A DNA stretch of 64,000 nucleotides from Oryzias latipes (Eukaryota > Chordata > Actinopteri > Beloniformes > Adrianichthyidae). How positions within the stretch are numbered: the first letter of the stretch is position 1; every line of letters starts with the position of its first letter. The notes under the pieces were generated by a model. The model was not told the DNA's origin and made no database searches. It saw only the letters and a list, made by a program, of their open reading frames with translations. Positions 23,667 to 36,090 of the stretch are shown in pieces. The position numbers were made by a program, and so were the translations under genes. The stretch lies in the NCBI RefSeq assembly GCF_002234675.1, contig NC_019878.2, positions 3,175,763 to 3,239,762 of the forward strand, written 5' to 3'.

Positions 23667-26600
23667 TATATATATAATCTTACATTTTCATTTTTTTCCA
23701 TTAACTTGGATTCATAAGATTTTTGAATAAGTCGAGGAATTCCTTTCTTTGTTGGGATGCTCCCAAAAATGAAGATGCTGATTTTGCAAACTGGAATAGA
23801 AGTGCATTTCTGTGGCTCTCCGATGAAAAACATTGGAGTCTCACGTGTGCCCGCGTTGTCTGTATCTCCTCCTCCGTCTTCTTCTGAGTCTGTAGAGTTT
23901 TCACGTTGTTTGGTTGTGTCCGTCTCTGGCAGTGCTGCTCTCCCATTGGTCCCGTTCACTTCCTGCGGTTTGGTCACCTGTTCAGGAACCAGCAGGGATG
24001 AGCGGTTCACCTGCACAACAAAACCCTACTGGTCAATGTATTCATTCATTATCCTGTTTTTTTCAGCAGCTGAGCAAACCGATAAGAGCCTTTGTGATGC
24101 ACAGATGTTAGTGTCATAGGGTACAATCAAGGAAAAAGAGGGTCAGGAAGTTGGACGGTGATTAAAGAAACACATAGGAGGGGCAGAGTTACACACAACA
24201 AGAGGTGTTTACCAAAAGGGTTGGGCCTGTCCATGGACACACTCATCCACACACTCATAGGTGTTGGCTCAGAAAACCGTTACACATGAATAATGACACA
24301 TACTCAGTTCAGGTACACATCAGCTCACACACACACATTTATGTTTTCCCTGCCAGTGTTCACATTTTCTTTTCTTTTACTCCTTTCTACAGTAGTCTGA
24401 ACTTTTCTTTCTTGAAATGTTTTACCATTCATCCAATTTAGTTTTCTGCACATTTATCGGATTTGTTTCATGATGAAGCTGCTCAACTTCAAAGCAAAGA
24501 AGAAAAACATACAAAAAAATGCATGCATAAGCCTCCACTGTTTCTAACAAACATGAAATATTTACAGGGAACGGTTGAAGTCCTTCCTGGATGACAAATC
24601 CTTCCACTAGGTGAGTCAGAACCTTCCGTCCTTCAGGCCATGGCCTTGGCTCCCAGGGGCTGCTCAGCGATTGGTCGAAACTCTCAGACTCGTGCTCTGA
24701 TTGGTCGAGATGCTCCACCTCCGTTTCAGCTGCAAGCTGGGAATCAGGCGTTGCTTTACTGACTTTCTGCACCTTGGGCTGCGGCACCCTGAGGTCTGCC
24801 GGCTGATCGGACTGAGGCAGAAGAGTTGGTGTGGGGTTTTCTGCAGGAGGGGTGAGGAAGGGTGAGGATGGGGGAGACTGGGAGGACAGGCTGGACAGTG
24901 CTGGGGGGGGGACAAACCAAAAGCACGTTGGGTCATATTAATATGTTGTTAGTGTTGCTTTTACTTTTGTTTTGTGGAACCAAACAGAGAAAAATGCAGT
25001 TTAGGGTCCAAGATTGATTCTAAAGCGACGTTCACACCGGGACGCACGTTCAAAAATGTTCTTCAAGTGCTTTCTTGAACACGTGTTTAGCATGTGGCGT
25101 TTAAACTGGATAAGCAGGGAGGGGCTTCCTCTCTTTTCTTTTCTACTGTTTACTAGCACATGTACACCATCTACAGTTTGAGAAGGCTTGGTGCGAATTG
25201 TCAAAGCGGTGCGAATCACAGCCGATACATGAAAGGTTTAGTGTCATAGAATTCCAGCGGGCACAAACCTCAGTTAGACAAAACAAAAATGTAAAGGGAA
25301 CACTTTTGTTTTTGCTCCCGTTTTCCAGGAGATGAACTAAAAGATCAGGAACGTTTTCTACAAGCACAAAATAACCAGTTCTCTGACATATTTTTCACCA
25401 ATCTGTCTAAGTCTGTGACAGTGAGCACTTCTCCTGAGCAGAGGTCATCCATTCCACCTCACAGGTGTGCCATATCAAGATGCTGATTAGACAGCATGAT
25501 TATTGCACAGGTGTGCCTTGGAATGGCCACAACAAAAGGTGCCTTTGAAACGGGCCGTTTTGTGTAATTTGGGGGGACCACCTCTTGCAGCGCAGCACCT
25601 CTCCTTCACGATAAATTTTCAAATGATTGGCACTTCCGTGTATTAAAAAGGACGCCACTACCAAATCCGAGTCCCTGATTGGTCAAAGTTCAACTGGTTC
25701 AACTTTCAATGCAATATGCAAAACCCGGGTTTTGTACGTAGAGCCCAAAACTGTATTAAAAATGCGTGTAGCTCCGCAGGAATAGGACTTCAGAAGCCCA
25801 AAACCCGCATTTACACGCGATTACATGGACCTTTCATTGGAAGTGGACTTGACCGTGCAGAATGTTTTTCTGCAAATCCATGGCTTTTTAATCATAAACA
25901 CACACAGATGTGACAGGGAAAGCAGGAATGAGTCATTTTCATTTTTTTAAGATTTTAAAAAGATGATCTGAGGTGTAATAAGGCCAGACAAGACACTCTC
26001 AGACAAATAATTATCAGATGATCTCTGCTATGCCACCATTTCTAAACCTTTCATAAACTTCAACAGAAAAAGTTGTAACCTAGAACCACGGCACACATGA
26101 AAAAAACCATCCACATGAAAAAATATGTAAATTAGGTTTTATAATATTTGGATGCAAACTTTTTCCTGTTAAAACTGTCATTGTTCTTAATCTTTGTTTA
26201 ATAACCTATAATGCGTTTGACAAAAACAAGTGGATAATAATCCTAAATATCCACATGATTCAACGACAGCAAACTGGTTTCACTTTGAAGCATCTGGGAC
26301 AGACAGCTGTAGTATTTTGGGCCCAGTTTGCATCCAGATCTACTTCCCTTTAAGCTGAACTCTAAAGTCATGAGCCAAACACACCACAGAGGAGGCTTCT
26401 CTCCTGTCAGCAGGAGAAAGCGGAGGCGTAAGGGCTGTTGGGATTTGCATGAATAAATAAAGAGAGTGAGATTCTGGTTTCTGATGTTGAGGCTTGGATC
26501 TGGCTTCTGCAGGAATGTTTTTAGGCTGTTACCTGACTGATTGTCAGACTGAGTCGACATGTTCTCGCAGAAGTCCTCGTGGCTGACAGGCTGCAGGTCT

Positions 26601-29600
26601 CTGTGAGGTTCTGGCAGCCTCTGATTCTGGACTGAGACCTCTTGCTCTGGCTGGGCTTCTTGAATTGGATCTGGAGGTGGTTTTATTTCCTCCCTGGAGT
26701 CTTTCACAGACTCCAACGTTGGGACAGGTGTTGTGGTTTGGTGCTGTAGGAAAACCTGGGTGCTCAGGTTCTCAGACTGGTCCATGGGAGTCTCTTCCTC
26801 CTGCTCCCTCATCCTCCTCTCTGGGTCTTGTTTGCCGTCCTCTGTCACTTCCATCGGATCTTCAGCTTGGCTGACCTCAGCTTCCAGCTCCGGACTCAAT
26901 TCCCTCACCACCTCCTCCTTCACTTTTTCTCTTTGGTCTCCTGTTCCCACTTGCATGTCTTTAGTCGTTTTCCCCTCATCCTTGACTTCTGTTTTCATCC
27001 TTTTGCTCTTCTCCTCCTGTTCATCACTTCCCTTTGACTCACCTCTCTGGGTCAGAGTTTGTGGGCCAGCTTGACTCAAGTGAGAAGCCAGGATCTGCAG
27101 AGCTGGAGGCGAGGTCTGCGGTGAGGTGGGTTTAGATGGCAAGGAGTTTAGAGGCAGAGGAATCCTGTCTTCTGCACTAACAGTCCTCTTAGATTGGCTG
27201 GAAAGATCAGGTGACTCTACAGCTGGAGGCGCGGGCGGTGGAACAGCGACCGGTTGACGGCCAGAGGAGAGGGCGATGATCTGAAGCTGCCTTGCTGCAG
27301 ACGGCGAGCATTCAAAGTGGTTGTTAACAGATAACGGCCTGTGCTGGCTTTGGCCTGGACCCAGCATCGTCTGAGTTAACGGACAGCTCTTCAATGGACG
27401 GCTGATGGGCGGGGCCTGACTGGAGGGAGCCGCGGCGATTGGCTGGAGGGGGGCGGACTGTCGGGGTGACGTGACTCTGTGGCTGTTTGGAGAGTGAAGG
27501 CGGGGTTTGAGAGGGACGGCTCGAACCGGAGAGTAGAGAGCTGTGAAACAAAAACAAAAACAAATAAAATACAGTTTTATTGGTTTAATCATTGAAAAAA
27601 TGTTCACTGTTCAAAAACTGTTGGCCCCTTTAAATATCTACAAAGACTTTCCTAAATTGCAGACATTAACTGCTGAAATTGCCATGGCAACCATATAATG
27701 AAAATGTGGCATCACTGTAAGCATGTAGTTTTACTGCCTCCATCAACAATTTGATTAACAAAATACTTGGTTATGGTATTTTAATCTTAATTTTCTTTAT
27801 CTGAGACAGACCGGCGACCTGTCCAGGATGTCCACTGCCTTCGCCCAGAAGTGGCCGGGATAGGCTCCAGCAGCCTCGTGACCCCGAAAGGGACAAAACG
27901 GGTTTAGAAGATGAATGAATGAATTTTCTTTATACATGTTCTCCATCATCAGAAAAATGCTACAAAAAACGTGTTTAAAGACCCACTCTGATGAAAATGG
28001 TGTTCTTGGTGAATTAATGTGTTTTTGCTGATTTTTTCTCAAGCCTCCAAACATGGTTGTCTTAAAAGACACAACATCCAACTGATATGAAACAAAAATA
28101 AAGCAAATTCATAAAGCATTACACATCAGTGTAGCTAAAAAGTGAGTCGGACAGGTATGGACAAGCTTTGTTAAGGAAAATAAGAACATTTTCTTTAAGG
28201 TAAAGACTTGAAAATTGTAGAAGACATTTACTGGCCTCTGACATGAAAACAAGTCTTTGGTTGCCATGGACCCATCATCCTCAGAAAAGCTGCTAGATTA
28301 TAATCATTATATGGATTCTCAGCTATTCTGTAGTCAACAGCAGCTTTGCTGTGGCTGCAGGAAATGGCTGAGGGTTTTGTCAGAGATGAGAAAACCCAAA
28401 ACTGCCAGCAGTTGAATTTGTTTCAGTTCATTACACAAAAATGACCCACACATTCTAGTTTAACCCATTGTTGTAGTAAGACAACAAATTAAAGATAACA
28501 TTAGTACTTGCAGGATTTGCTTCTGTTGGGAAATATTCTGCCCCTCATGAGTATTTCCTTTCTGGATTACATCTTCTAATAAATGTGTGAGGTTCTGAAC
28601 AAGGCTTCTGCAATGAAGGATTACTGAAGCACTTTCTGCTTCTTTGGAGACTGCTCAGATTCTCCTGAGGCACCTGACGCTCCTCAGAGGAGCTCTGCAG
28701 GGCGGTGCCTCAAAGCATCTCTTGTTTCCTGCAACACTTGTGTGAGTCTCTCTCCTGTATGTGTTGCAAACCACAGAACCAGTAAAATAAGATTAAATGG
28801 TTAAACATGAATAGATCACTTAAGCTGTGATCTAAAGCTACGACTGCACTGCTTTGGATTTGTTTTGGTTCTAAAGTGTGAGGACAGGATCTGTAGAATC
28901 ACTCAGTGACTAACAGAAGACAGGAAACACTCAGAGGGGTCTCAGTCTGAGACCGCTACCCTAAAGGGACCCACTTGGAGGAGGGACCGGCAGGTGTCGG
29001 TTGGGAGTGGTCGGGCTCTCCGTTGCCGTGGTGCTGGGCTGTGGTCGTGGCCGAAGCGGGGGGAAGAGTGGGGTGTTAGGGCGAGAAAGGGGCGGCGGGA
29101 TTGAAGAGGGTGGCTTCAGTCGAAGGGTGGGTGGGATGGTGAGGGTCCCGGGGAGAGAAGGCCTCAAGGTGAGACTCTGGAGCTGCAGGAGAGATAAAGA
29201 AACACACGCAGGTGCACGTTTGCAAGTGTTAGGAACCCAGCAGCTGGAGCACAGAGAAAGAAAGCACATAAACAGTGCCAAACATTTCACTTCAACAATC
29301 AATCTTTACAGACTCGTTTAGCTGGGGATGGAATCGTGGCTCAAATTCATAAACTGAAAAAAACAAAAATTCCATAGTGTCATATCATTACTTCAACATT
29401 TTCTGTCACAAAAACTGTTTTTCTATCAAGGAGCAGAGATTTTGCAAGACCTTTTGAGGAAAAATGCTCCAACAGACTTTCTCATAAACACTTTAACACT
29501 TTTGTACATTGCATTGCATTTTTACACCATAAATTTGACGTTTTTTGCAGCACTGATAGTCTTTCTGTTTGCTTTTCCATTCCGCCCAAACCTCAGTCAC

Positions 29601-32600
29601 CTGTTTAGCTGCTGGAAAAAAAGGCATACTGTGATAACTACCTTTTTTCCAATATGTTTGCCAAATTTCTAGTCTAATTAACTTACCACCCTTGATATCA
29701 GACATAATGACCCAAAAGAGATTGTTACACTGAGAAAAAAGACTTGTTTGTAATCCCTTTGTCTTGATTATCCCAAAAGTTCCCTGTGTAGAATAAGTTT
29801 GCAGGCATAAATATTTTAGAAGTGACATGCTGCATTATTTCAGGATCTTATCAGCCTGTGTGATGCTTCTCCAGTAGAATTAAACCAAACTCAGCTGTTG
29901 ATGCATTATGAGAAAGGGAAGGTTTGTTTACAGCATTTGGATGAGCTTAACTCGTGCCGAAAGCCCGATCAGTAATTCATTTGACATAGAAGACGTTCAT
30001 GAACTAACTGAAACTTTACTCTAAAAATTATGATCATCAAACTCAGTGTTTTGCTGTTTTTGTTCCTAAGTCCTTTTCATTCTAACAGTATTTGATACCG
30101 TTCCCATCTCAGCTTTTAGTCCTAATCCTAATTGTGTTTTTATGTGGCCAATTAATGCTGAGGAGAGTTTTTAAAGGCGTCTCCTTATCTCCTCTTCTTG
30201 CAAAGTTACCACCTAATTCTTGTTGGTGAAATCCCTGTTTCTGTTTACCGTCAGATGCATTTCTTCCTGTTTGCACGGAGTGCTGAATGACTTTGTGCCT
30301 TCATCCTTCTGTGAAAGGGGTTAACCTGAAGGTGGCAGCTGCTGTTGAGAAGCTTTCACTAAGCGTGATCATTTTTACCACAAATCCTTAAAAGCAAGTG
30401 CAGGATCCAAATGAGAAGCCAAGTAAAAACCCTGTTTCTCCTTGGCTCTCAGAACAAATAGGTGTGCGGGGGTGCTCACCTGAGCAGAGGCGGGGTTAGA
30501 GGAAGGGAGAGAGGAGGAAGAGGAGGACGGTGCAGGTCGCATAGCAGACGTAAGGATCAGCTGCACAGAAGTCAGGAGAAGCAGGAGAAAAGAGGACAAA
30601 AAAGCGAGGAAGGTGAGCGTGCATGAAAGTGCATGTTAGCGCGTTCTATCAACACCCGAATCTCCATTTATTTATTTTATTTCACCACTAAATAAAGAAG
30701 AAAATACATTTTTTACCAATGGTTTCAAACATTTAAGTAAAAACAAAATTTACCTTTGCTTTCTATTTAAGCTTTTTTGTTGTTTTTGTTGTTAATAAAA
30801 GCATTTTTTATAACAACATATCAATTATTTTTAACTCGTCCCTCTCTAATCTGGTGTGGAATTGATACATTTCTAAGTTTTACAGATTTTAAGATTTTCC
30901 TTATTACATACCGATATTTAAGTTCATTTCAACAGCAACTTCTATTACAAATTATTTGTTGTTGTTGTTTACATGTAATCCCTTACTGCACAGTATTACT
31001 CTTTAAATAGTAATGCCTTACATAAGTACTGTATTAAGTTACTTTCTTTATAAAACTTGCATGAGTAGAAACTAAGATCTGAAGGGATAAACTATGCCAA
31101 CAACAAGCGTCTGACATTTAGATGAGGAAATGATATAATAAAGTCTATTAAGCACTGAAAGGACATTAGAGGAGCAACCTTCAGCTTTAGTCACTTTAGT
31201 CTATAAAAATAAAAATGTAGACTTTCTATTTTAAATAAAGGAAAGCAGAGAATCTGAGGCCTGTTTGCCCAGAAAAACCCAAACCAAAAGAAGAGCTGCT
31301 AGAAGAAAAGTGAATCTAGATAGGACAACGAGACAGATTGCTGTGAGGAAAAACAGGACTGAACCCACTTGCAAGGAGCACAAACAATCAATTCAAGTCT
31401 TTGGACGTATGAGAGTTAAAACAAGTGCACAGGAATTCAAAATGCTTACAATGACAGTCCACAAGCAGAAAAATTGATTTTGTTTGTGGTATTTTTCCAT
31501 TCTTAAATACGTTGCTTTACCAGTTTGCCTGTTGGAAAACACAAGATACTAAATGTAATAAATAATTTAATACTCAAAATCAATCAGTAATGCCTTACGG
31601 TACTTTGTTAAAGCAAAAAGTAATTAGTTATGGTAATACATTAGTTTTATATTGGTTACTCTCATCATTGCATTAACTTACAGATTTGTCATTTACGGAG
31701 TTCCTTGAAGGCAGCATTACATTTGCTTCAACTGTTAATTCCAGTCAGTTCTGCAGCTGCACTGTGTGCCTCACATCTCTGTAAATGTGGGTTTGTGTTT
31801 ACCATCTGAGCTCTTAGCAGCACCTGGTCCTGACCAGACCCTTTGAGACCTTTTCCCAAGAGCAAGGTCTGCTGGGATACCCTCTGCCTGACAGGGGTGC
31901 TCTGATTGGCTCGCACAGGGCCAGGTGTGCCCACAGGGTGAGCCTGAGATACCTGCAACAAAAGAAAGGATTTCCATACTGCAGTTAGACCCCAACAGTA
32001 AAAACTGTTTAGTGTTTTTGAAATTTGTTCTCAGTTTTTCATTTTTTGTGTTCTTGTTTGTTGTTAAACATTGAAAATTTTAAGATTAGTTATTTTATTT
32101 AAACATTTAAGGATTTGCAGTACAAAAGGTGAACATTTATGTTGTTAATATTCACCAAGAGTTGACTTTTTATCCTGATAGTAAGCTTAGAAACTGTATA
32201 AAATAACAACAATCTTTGAAAAAGTCAGTAAAAACAGAAAACAGTTTGTTTTTTTTGCTTTATTAAAAAAGTTAATCTTATAGGAGAATTACAAATTCAA
32301 TAAATCAGAAAAAAATTATTCCTTTAAGGCAAAAAGCCCATTTCAGAATTTCAAAACAGTTTTAAATGTGTGGGGATACATTTAATGACACATGAACAAA
32401 TACATTTCATCTCATTTTGAATTTTCGTTTTTTTAAAAGGCCGGTTTATCACTGGGTGTTTTCCAGAAAATAGTTAATAGATTTGCTTAAATCCTAACAC
32501 CAGGGCAAACATCTACAGATATTTTGGAAACCCCTTAAAATGCAGGTTAAGTGGTCTTACTCTGTAAATCTAGTCTCATGCACTTCAACAAGTCAAACCT

Positions 32601-35271
32601 CCTCACAGCACTTATGTGAGCACAGAGCAACACTTCTATCCTCTTTTTATGACGTATTGGCACTTGAGTGAAGTGTTGGACCAAAGGCTCTGCACTGATG
32701 TCAAAGTAAATCTATTTAAACATCTGAAACATTTTCTGTTTCTTTTGGTTTCAGTCAGTTTTCTTCACAAACTAAGAGACGGCTGGGAAGTGACCCATTC
32801 ACCCTCTCATTTCATCACAATTACCCTCATGTCAAAACTGAGTGGGTACATTTTAGAGACAGCTCAGGTTCCATCGCTCTGAATTTACATAAAAACCACC
32901 TCAATTTCAACCCCCTGCTCCAAATTACAGATAAAACACGTCTGTCCGTGCCTGAGAGCAGCTCAAAGTTCATCACAGAGTAAACAGTCAGGGGCTGAAG
33001 ATGTGAAAGGCTCCCAGATGAAAGCAAGCACAGAGGAAACGGCAACCCCAAACAGACACTGACCCAGACAGACACAAAGTGCTGCCAGCTCCGCCTTCAT
33101 CTTCAAGGACAACTGTTGGTTCCATCTCAGAGCTTCACAACCCCACCAAGAAATACCAATAAAAACATCTTTCCTGCTTCTGACTGAGAAACACACAACA
33201 TCAGTGTTCAAATTTGCCATTAAGGGGTTAAATCTCTGTGTTTTTCAAAGCACCACAGTCATGCAGCACAGAGGTTTTCCTTTGCAGCTGCAGCAGACAC
33301 TGAGTGGAGACAAAGATCGAGAGGCGAGCTAACCCTTCTCTGATCTGGGTCTGTGACATTACACAAACCAGAACATCTGAGAGGCTCGTCTAAGAGGATC
33401 CGAGACAAGATCATTGTTTGTACGATCCAGACACTTAAATAAATGTTTCACGAAGCGGAATTTTTTTTTCTTCATTTATGTTTTCCAGAGAAGAAATGAA
33501 TCGCTGAGACTTTAGCCCAACACCTACAGTCCCAAACAGATTAATGTCAGAAAAGCTTTGTCCTGCAAAACTGTAAAAAATCACAAGTATAGTTGCTTAA
33601 TTTCTTCTCAAATTAACTTTTCATACCTATTAAAGAATATCGTGATTTAACAACTAACATTCCGCTACACAGAATGAATCATTATAGAACAATTTTACCT
33701 CAAATCATTTGTTGTTCACCTTTTGGACATGTCAATCAGCAATCAGCTTTCACTGATTCACACAGGTGGTTTGGCAGAAATGCCCTTCATGACACACCCC
33801 TGTATTTTTTAAGGCACAGGGATACCATTTTTTAATTTGTATTTTTAAATTGTATTTTTACAGAAATTATTAAACTTTGTCCCTTTTCAGTTAAGGCTTG
33901 TTTCTTTTCTCTTTAGTTTTGTGAATGTTTTTAAATTCTACAAAGAAAGTTCTATGTCAGGACATGCAGGACATGAACTATGTCAAACTTTTCAGTTGTC
34001 CATAGATCACAAATATATGTTTGGAAAGTAAAATAAGACAAAACGTTTTTATGGTCAAATAGATGTTTTGAACATTCAGAAATCCCATATGCTTTAATAA
34101 ATGTGCACGTAATTGGGAAAACAATAAAAATGTGTTCATATTTTGTAAAATGGTTGGATTTTCTTTTGTTTTTTTGCTGTAGCTGGAACTGAAGTAGCAT
34201 GTGCAAAATGCATCTCTCCTCAGGATTTGAAAAAGCATTCATCACATACATACATGTACCAGATTTGTCATTTAAACTTATAGGTTGTACGTGAAAAATC
34301 CCTCTTTCTTAAAGATTGAATTAAATCCACTTTTTTTTTAATTTAAAAATCCAAAACCACCAAAAGGAACCATCCCAGTTGTTGAAGCAAGGTTCGAATT
34401 TAGAGTTGGCACAATGCAAATTTCAAGAACAAGTTTCTTCTGATAGAAGTCAATCTTCATGATCTTAAACCGGTCTGCGTTATTTGTTCTGGTGGTATCG
34501 AATGTCAAATTCTTTCCACAATTATTTTCTTAAAGTGTATGCCTGAAGATAAATAGTGTAAAGTTATGCTTTTGAAAATGGTTCTCAGGTATGAAGTTCT
34601 CATCTGTAGCTTTTGAGCAGAATCCAGGCAAACGCTGAGCCTCAGTTAGATACCACCAAGAAACAGCCTGAACTTTGGCGATCTTCTGCTCTTACCTGTC
34701 TGCCAGGTGGACTGGCTGGTGTGTGGAAGGGTGTGATGGGTGTGGACGTGGATCCAGGCCTGGAGTTGCCGTTGGTCATGCTGGTGGACGTCTTGGTTGA
34801 GGTGTTGCTAAGAGAAGATGAGGATGAGGAGAGCAGTGCCGAAGAAGTGGTTGGTGCAGCAGGAGAAGAGGAGGAGGATGGAGGGAGAAGAGGGGAGGTG
34901 CATGATTGAGTGGAAGGCGATGTTTTGGATGCACTTGTCGGAGAAGGGAGAATAGGGCGGGAGTATGTCCGCAGGGCAGGGGTTGTGGTGGAGGTGAGTT
35001 TAGGGGGAGCTGGGACGAGAACGTGAGGCGACAGAGCGCTGGCCGCCGTCTTTGGTCTGTGGGCTGCAGAGAGGGAGGGGGCAGGGGTGAGAGGGGGAGG
35101 AGGGGAGGAGGTGATGGGAGTCAGCATGGGTGCAGGGGAGTCCAGGAGCATGGGGTTGGGGGTGAGGCGAGGTGGGGTTGGCGTTGCAGGCGTGGAGGGG
35201 TCAGGCTTGGCCTGAGGGCTGGTTCCATTGGTGGCCTGCTCTGATTGGATCTGCAGCTCCTTGTCCATCAT
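17299..35271 (-). CDS. phc3: Polyhomeotic-like protein 3 (PRC1 subunit), 11 coding exons
   Basis: Minus-strand exons: 35271-34696, 31952-31803, 30560-30480, 29182-28975, 27540-26533, 24840-24566, 24010-23845, 23061-22950, 22756-22636, 22025-21722, 17453-17299. Phases join perfectly into 1051 codons plus TGA (human PHC3 is ~980-1000 aa). The N-terminal ~330 residues are Ser/Thr/Pro-rich, with QTLLLGKG, LLRAQM and LQSLTLR blocks of the family. Exon 5 (residues 339-674) is a long disordered region with an acidic Glu/Lys-rich middle. HD1 motif VLTHLVEGFVIQEGLQPFP is at ~748-766. The FCS zinc finger has Cys833, Cys836, Cys852 and Cys856. The SAM domain runs from QWSVEEVTAFIHTLPG (Trp987) to ~1048, with TEDHLMSSMNIKLGPALKIC. 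PHC proteins polymerise through SAM and hold PRC1 on chromatin in the nucleus. The glutamine-rich N-terminal block of mammalian PHC1/PHC3 is not seen, so upstream coding exons cannot be excluded. Choice of paralogue rests on synteny with cldn11/slc7a14. Confidence 0.9.
17901..18538 (-). mobile_element. ~630-bp inverted-repeat element, copy 2 (full length)
   Basis: The inverted ends are CTTTTTAAGACCTACTCTGA (17901) and, on the other strand, CTTTTTAAAGTCCCACTCTG (from 18538). The minus strand keeps an open frame at 18256-18074 with IQPYRLDPNSSSDEENKD and then LQVNASEW, shared with the copy at 58809-59431. In the last phc3 intron. I did not find a clear target duplication. Confidence 0.7.
19570..19633 (-). 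repeat. L2-type tail piece at the left edge of the minisatellite
   Basis: The segments 'tctaaagccgctgaatccctcttgg' and 'gttgctggtgcttatccctgccactgttagg' align with the antisense L2-type tail ('aaacccgctggatcccttt', 'ggagccaacccagctactgttggg', seen as the complement of 12150-12240). The tail resumes after the array at 20298-20325 as 'acaggtcgccagcccatcacag'. Confidence 0.6.
19634..20308. repeat. 14-bp minisatellite, about 48 units
   Basis: The tandem unit is GTCGCCCCAGACAG, with variants at the last six bases (AGACAA, CACAG, AGTCAA) and rare changes in the core (GTCACCCC). 675 bp / 14 gives ~48 copies. Because 14 is not a multiple of three, and because the unit rarely forms a stop, long frames appear on both strands (14-aa repeats such as GDLSGATCLGRPVW); these are not genes. 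The minus strand has GGGG every 14 nt. It is in the last phc3 intron, 1.4 kb 3' (in gene direction) of exon 10. Confidence 0.95.
23565..23676. repeat. (TA)n microsatellite
   Basis: About 110 bp of nearly pure TA, with short interruptions near 23581 and 23662, in phc3 intron 7, about 170 bp beyond the exon-7 donor. Frames of alternating Ile/Tyr across it are artefacts. Confidence 0.95.
25019..25376. repeat. Unclassified repeat-like sequence, left part
   Basis: GCGACGTTCACACCGGGACG and the following sequence look like a non-autonomous DNA element I have a vague memory of from fish. No second copy is in this window, so repeat status is not shown here. It lies in phc3 intron 5. Confidence 0.25.
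25388..25616. mobile_element. Tc1-like transposon fragment
   Basis: This contains 'tttttcaccaatctgtctaag', 'catatcaagatgctgattagacagcatgattattgcacaggtgtgcctt' and the downstream pieces of a well-known fish Tc1 end region. Only ~230 bp remain, with no transposase frame. In phc3 intron 5. Confidence 0.6.
27803..27925 (+). repeat. L2-type retroposon 3' tail
   Basis: It contains GACCGGCGACCTGTCCAGGA, 'gggataggctccagcagcctcgtgaccccgaaaggga' and ends in ATGAATGAATGA. In phc3 intron 4. Confidence 0.65.
27926..28078 (+). mobile_element. Fragment(s) of the ~630-bp inverted-repeat element
   Basis: GTTTAAAGACCCACTCTGAT at about 27973 is the element terminus. It is preceded by a reversed inner piece, TTCTCCATCATCAGAAAAAT, also found near 59358. 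The fragments are rearranged. Confidence 0.45.
34696..35271 (-). CDS. phc3: phc3 first recognised coding exon
   Basis: Chosen start is the first of two tandem ATGs (35271, 35268), giving MMDKELQIQ. A frame extension to 35274 would use TTG. An acceptor-like CATCTCCAG ends at 35277 on the minus strand, so the 5' UTR continues in an upstream exon. The encoded 192 residues are Pro/Ser/Thr-rich low-complexity sequence, and the donor CAG|GTAAGA is strong. Confidence 0.75.
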
Positions 35272-35466
35272 CAATGCTGGAGATGACTGAGACGGACAGA
35301 CAGACAGGTCAATTAGTTACAGTATTTGGATTTGCAACATGTTTATTTAGGAAAATGCTGATTGCTCTAGTATGGTTTGCACCTAATTTCCTTTTTTCCA
35401 GCACAAAAAACTCATTTTATTTATTCAGATATTCATGAGGCACTGAATTCTTTTTTAAGTGTTACC

Positions 35467-36090
35467 ACTAGGGGTGTAACGATTCATCGATGAATCAATT
35501 TCTATTCCTTGGATAGAACCAGATTGGTCTGTTTGAGGCTGAATCAAATCGACTAATACCGTTAAAAAATCATTTCAAAATGAGATAAATCAATAATCAA
35601 ATCAAAATCGGAAAATCCCGTTTGGATTGTGATAGTAGGTTTATTTTACCATAAGGTAAAAACGACCAAGTGCATCAGCTGACAACGCACGTGATGTCAT
35701 TAAAACATCCGTCCATCATTCCAGTCCAATGTGTGGACAGACTTTGACTAAAGTCATGTGACCATCCAGTGTCTAGAATGTTCCCTTTGGATTCTTTGGA
35801 TGTGGAAAAACAACAGTGGTGAACTTTAGGAAACTAACATGTGAATGGATTTGACATCCATTCTAGTTTACTTGTTTGTTTGGACACAGATTTCATTCCC
35901 ATTGATGATCTGGAAGAAATCCAAGAATCTGGAAAACGTCACTGTTCAGTAGCAGGAATTTCTGTCTGAGTCTCACTGCAGGAAGTTTGGATGAAGATGA
36001 TCTGGATCCATTTAGGTCAGAGGTCCGGATCATTCAAAATGAACCAAAGTTGAACGTGAAACCTTGTTCAAATGAATCGTCACATTCTAG
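35467..36090. mobile_element. hAT-like MITE candidate, copy 1
   Basis: It starts AGGGGTGTAACGATTCATCG and shares 'ccaagtgcatca', 'tcattccagtccaatgtgtgga' and 'tagaatgttccctt' with the copy at 53147. The right end, GAATCGTCACATTCTAG, is a decayed inverse of the left. In the presumed 5' intron of phc3. Confidence 0.55.

Noticed and set aside
23450-24016. 150-codon minus frame ending in Ile/Tyr repeats
   Set aside because: Only its first ~55 codons (exon 7 of phc3, 24010-23845) are real; the rest reads through intron and a TA microsatellite.
26243-26532. Continuation of the long exon-5 frame of phc3 past 26533
   Set aside because: A donor TCAG|GTAACA at 26533 joins in phase with exon 6. The downstream part is not PHC-like and runs to a stop in intron sequence.
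34613-35244. Plus-strand frames opposite phc3 exon 1
   Set aside because: Low-complexity shadows (Glu/Gly/Arg-rich) of the Pro/Ser/Thr-rich exon on the minus strand, with no splice partners.
35272-35274. Extension of the phc3 first exon to a start at 35274
   Set aside because: The codon there is TTG. The first ATG is at 35271, just after an acceptor-like AG.
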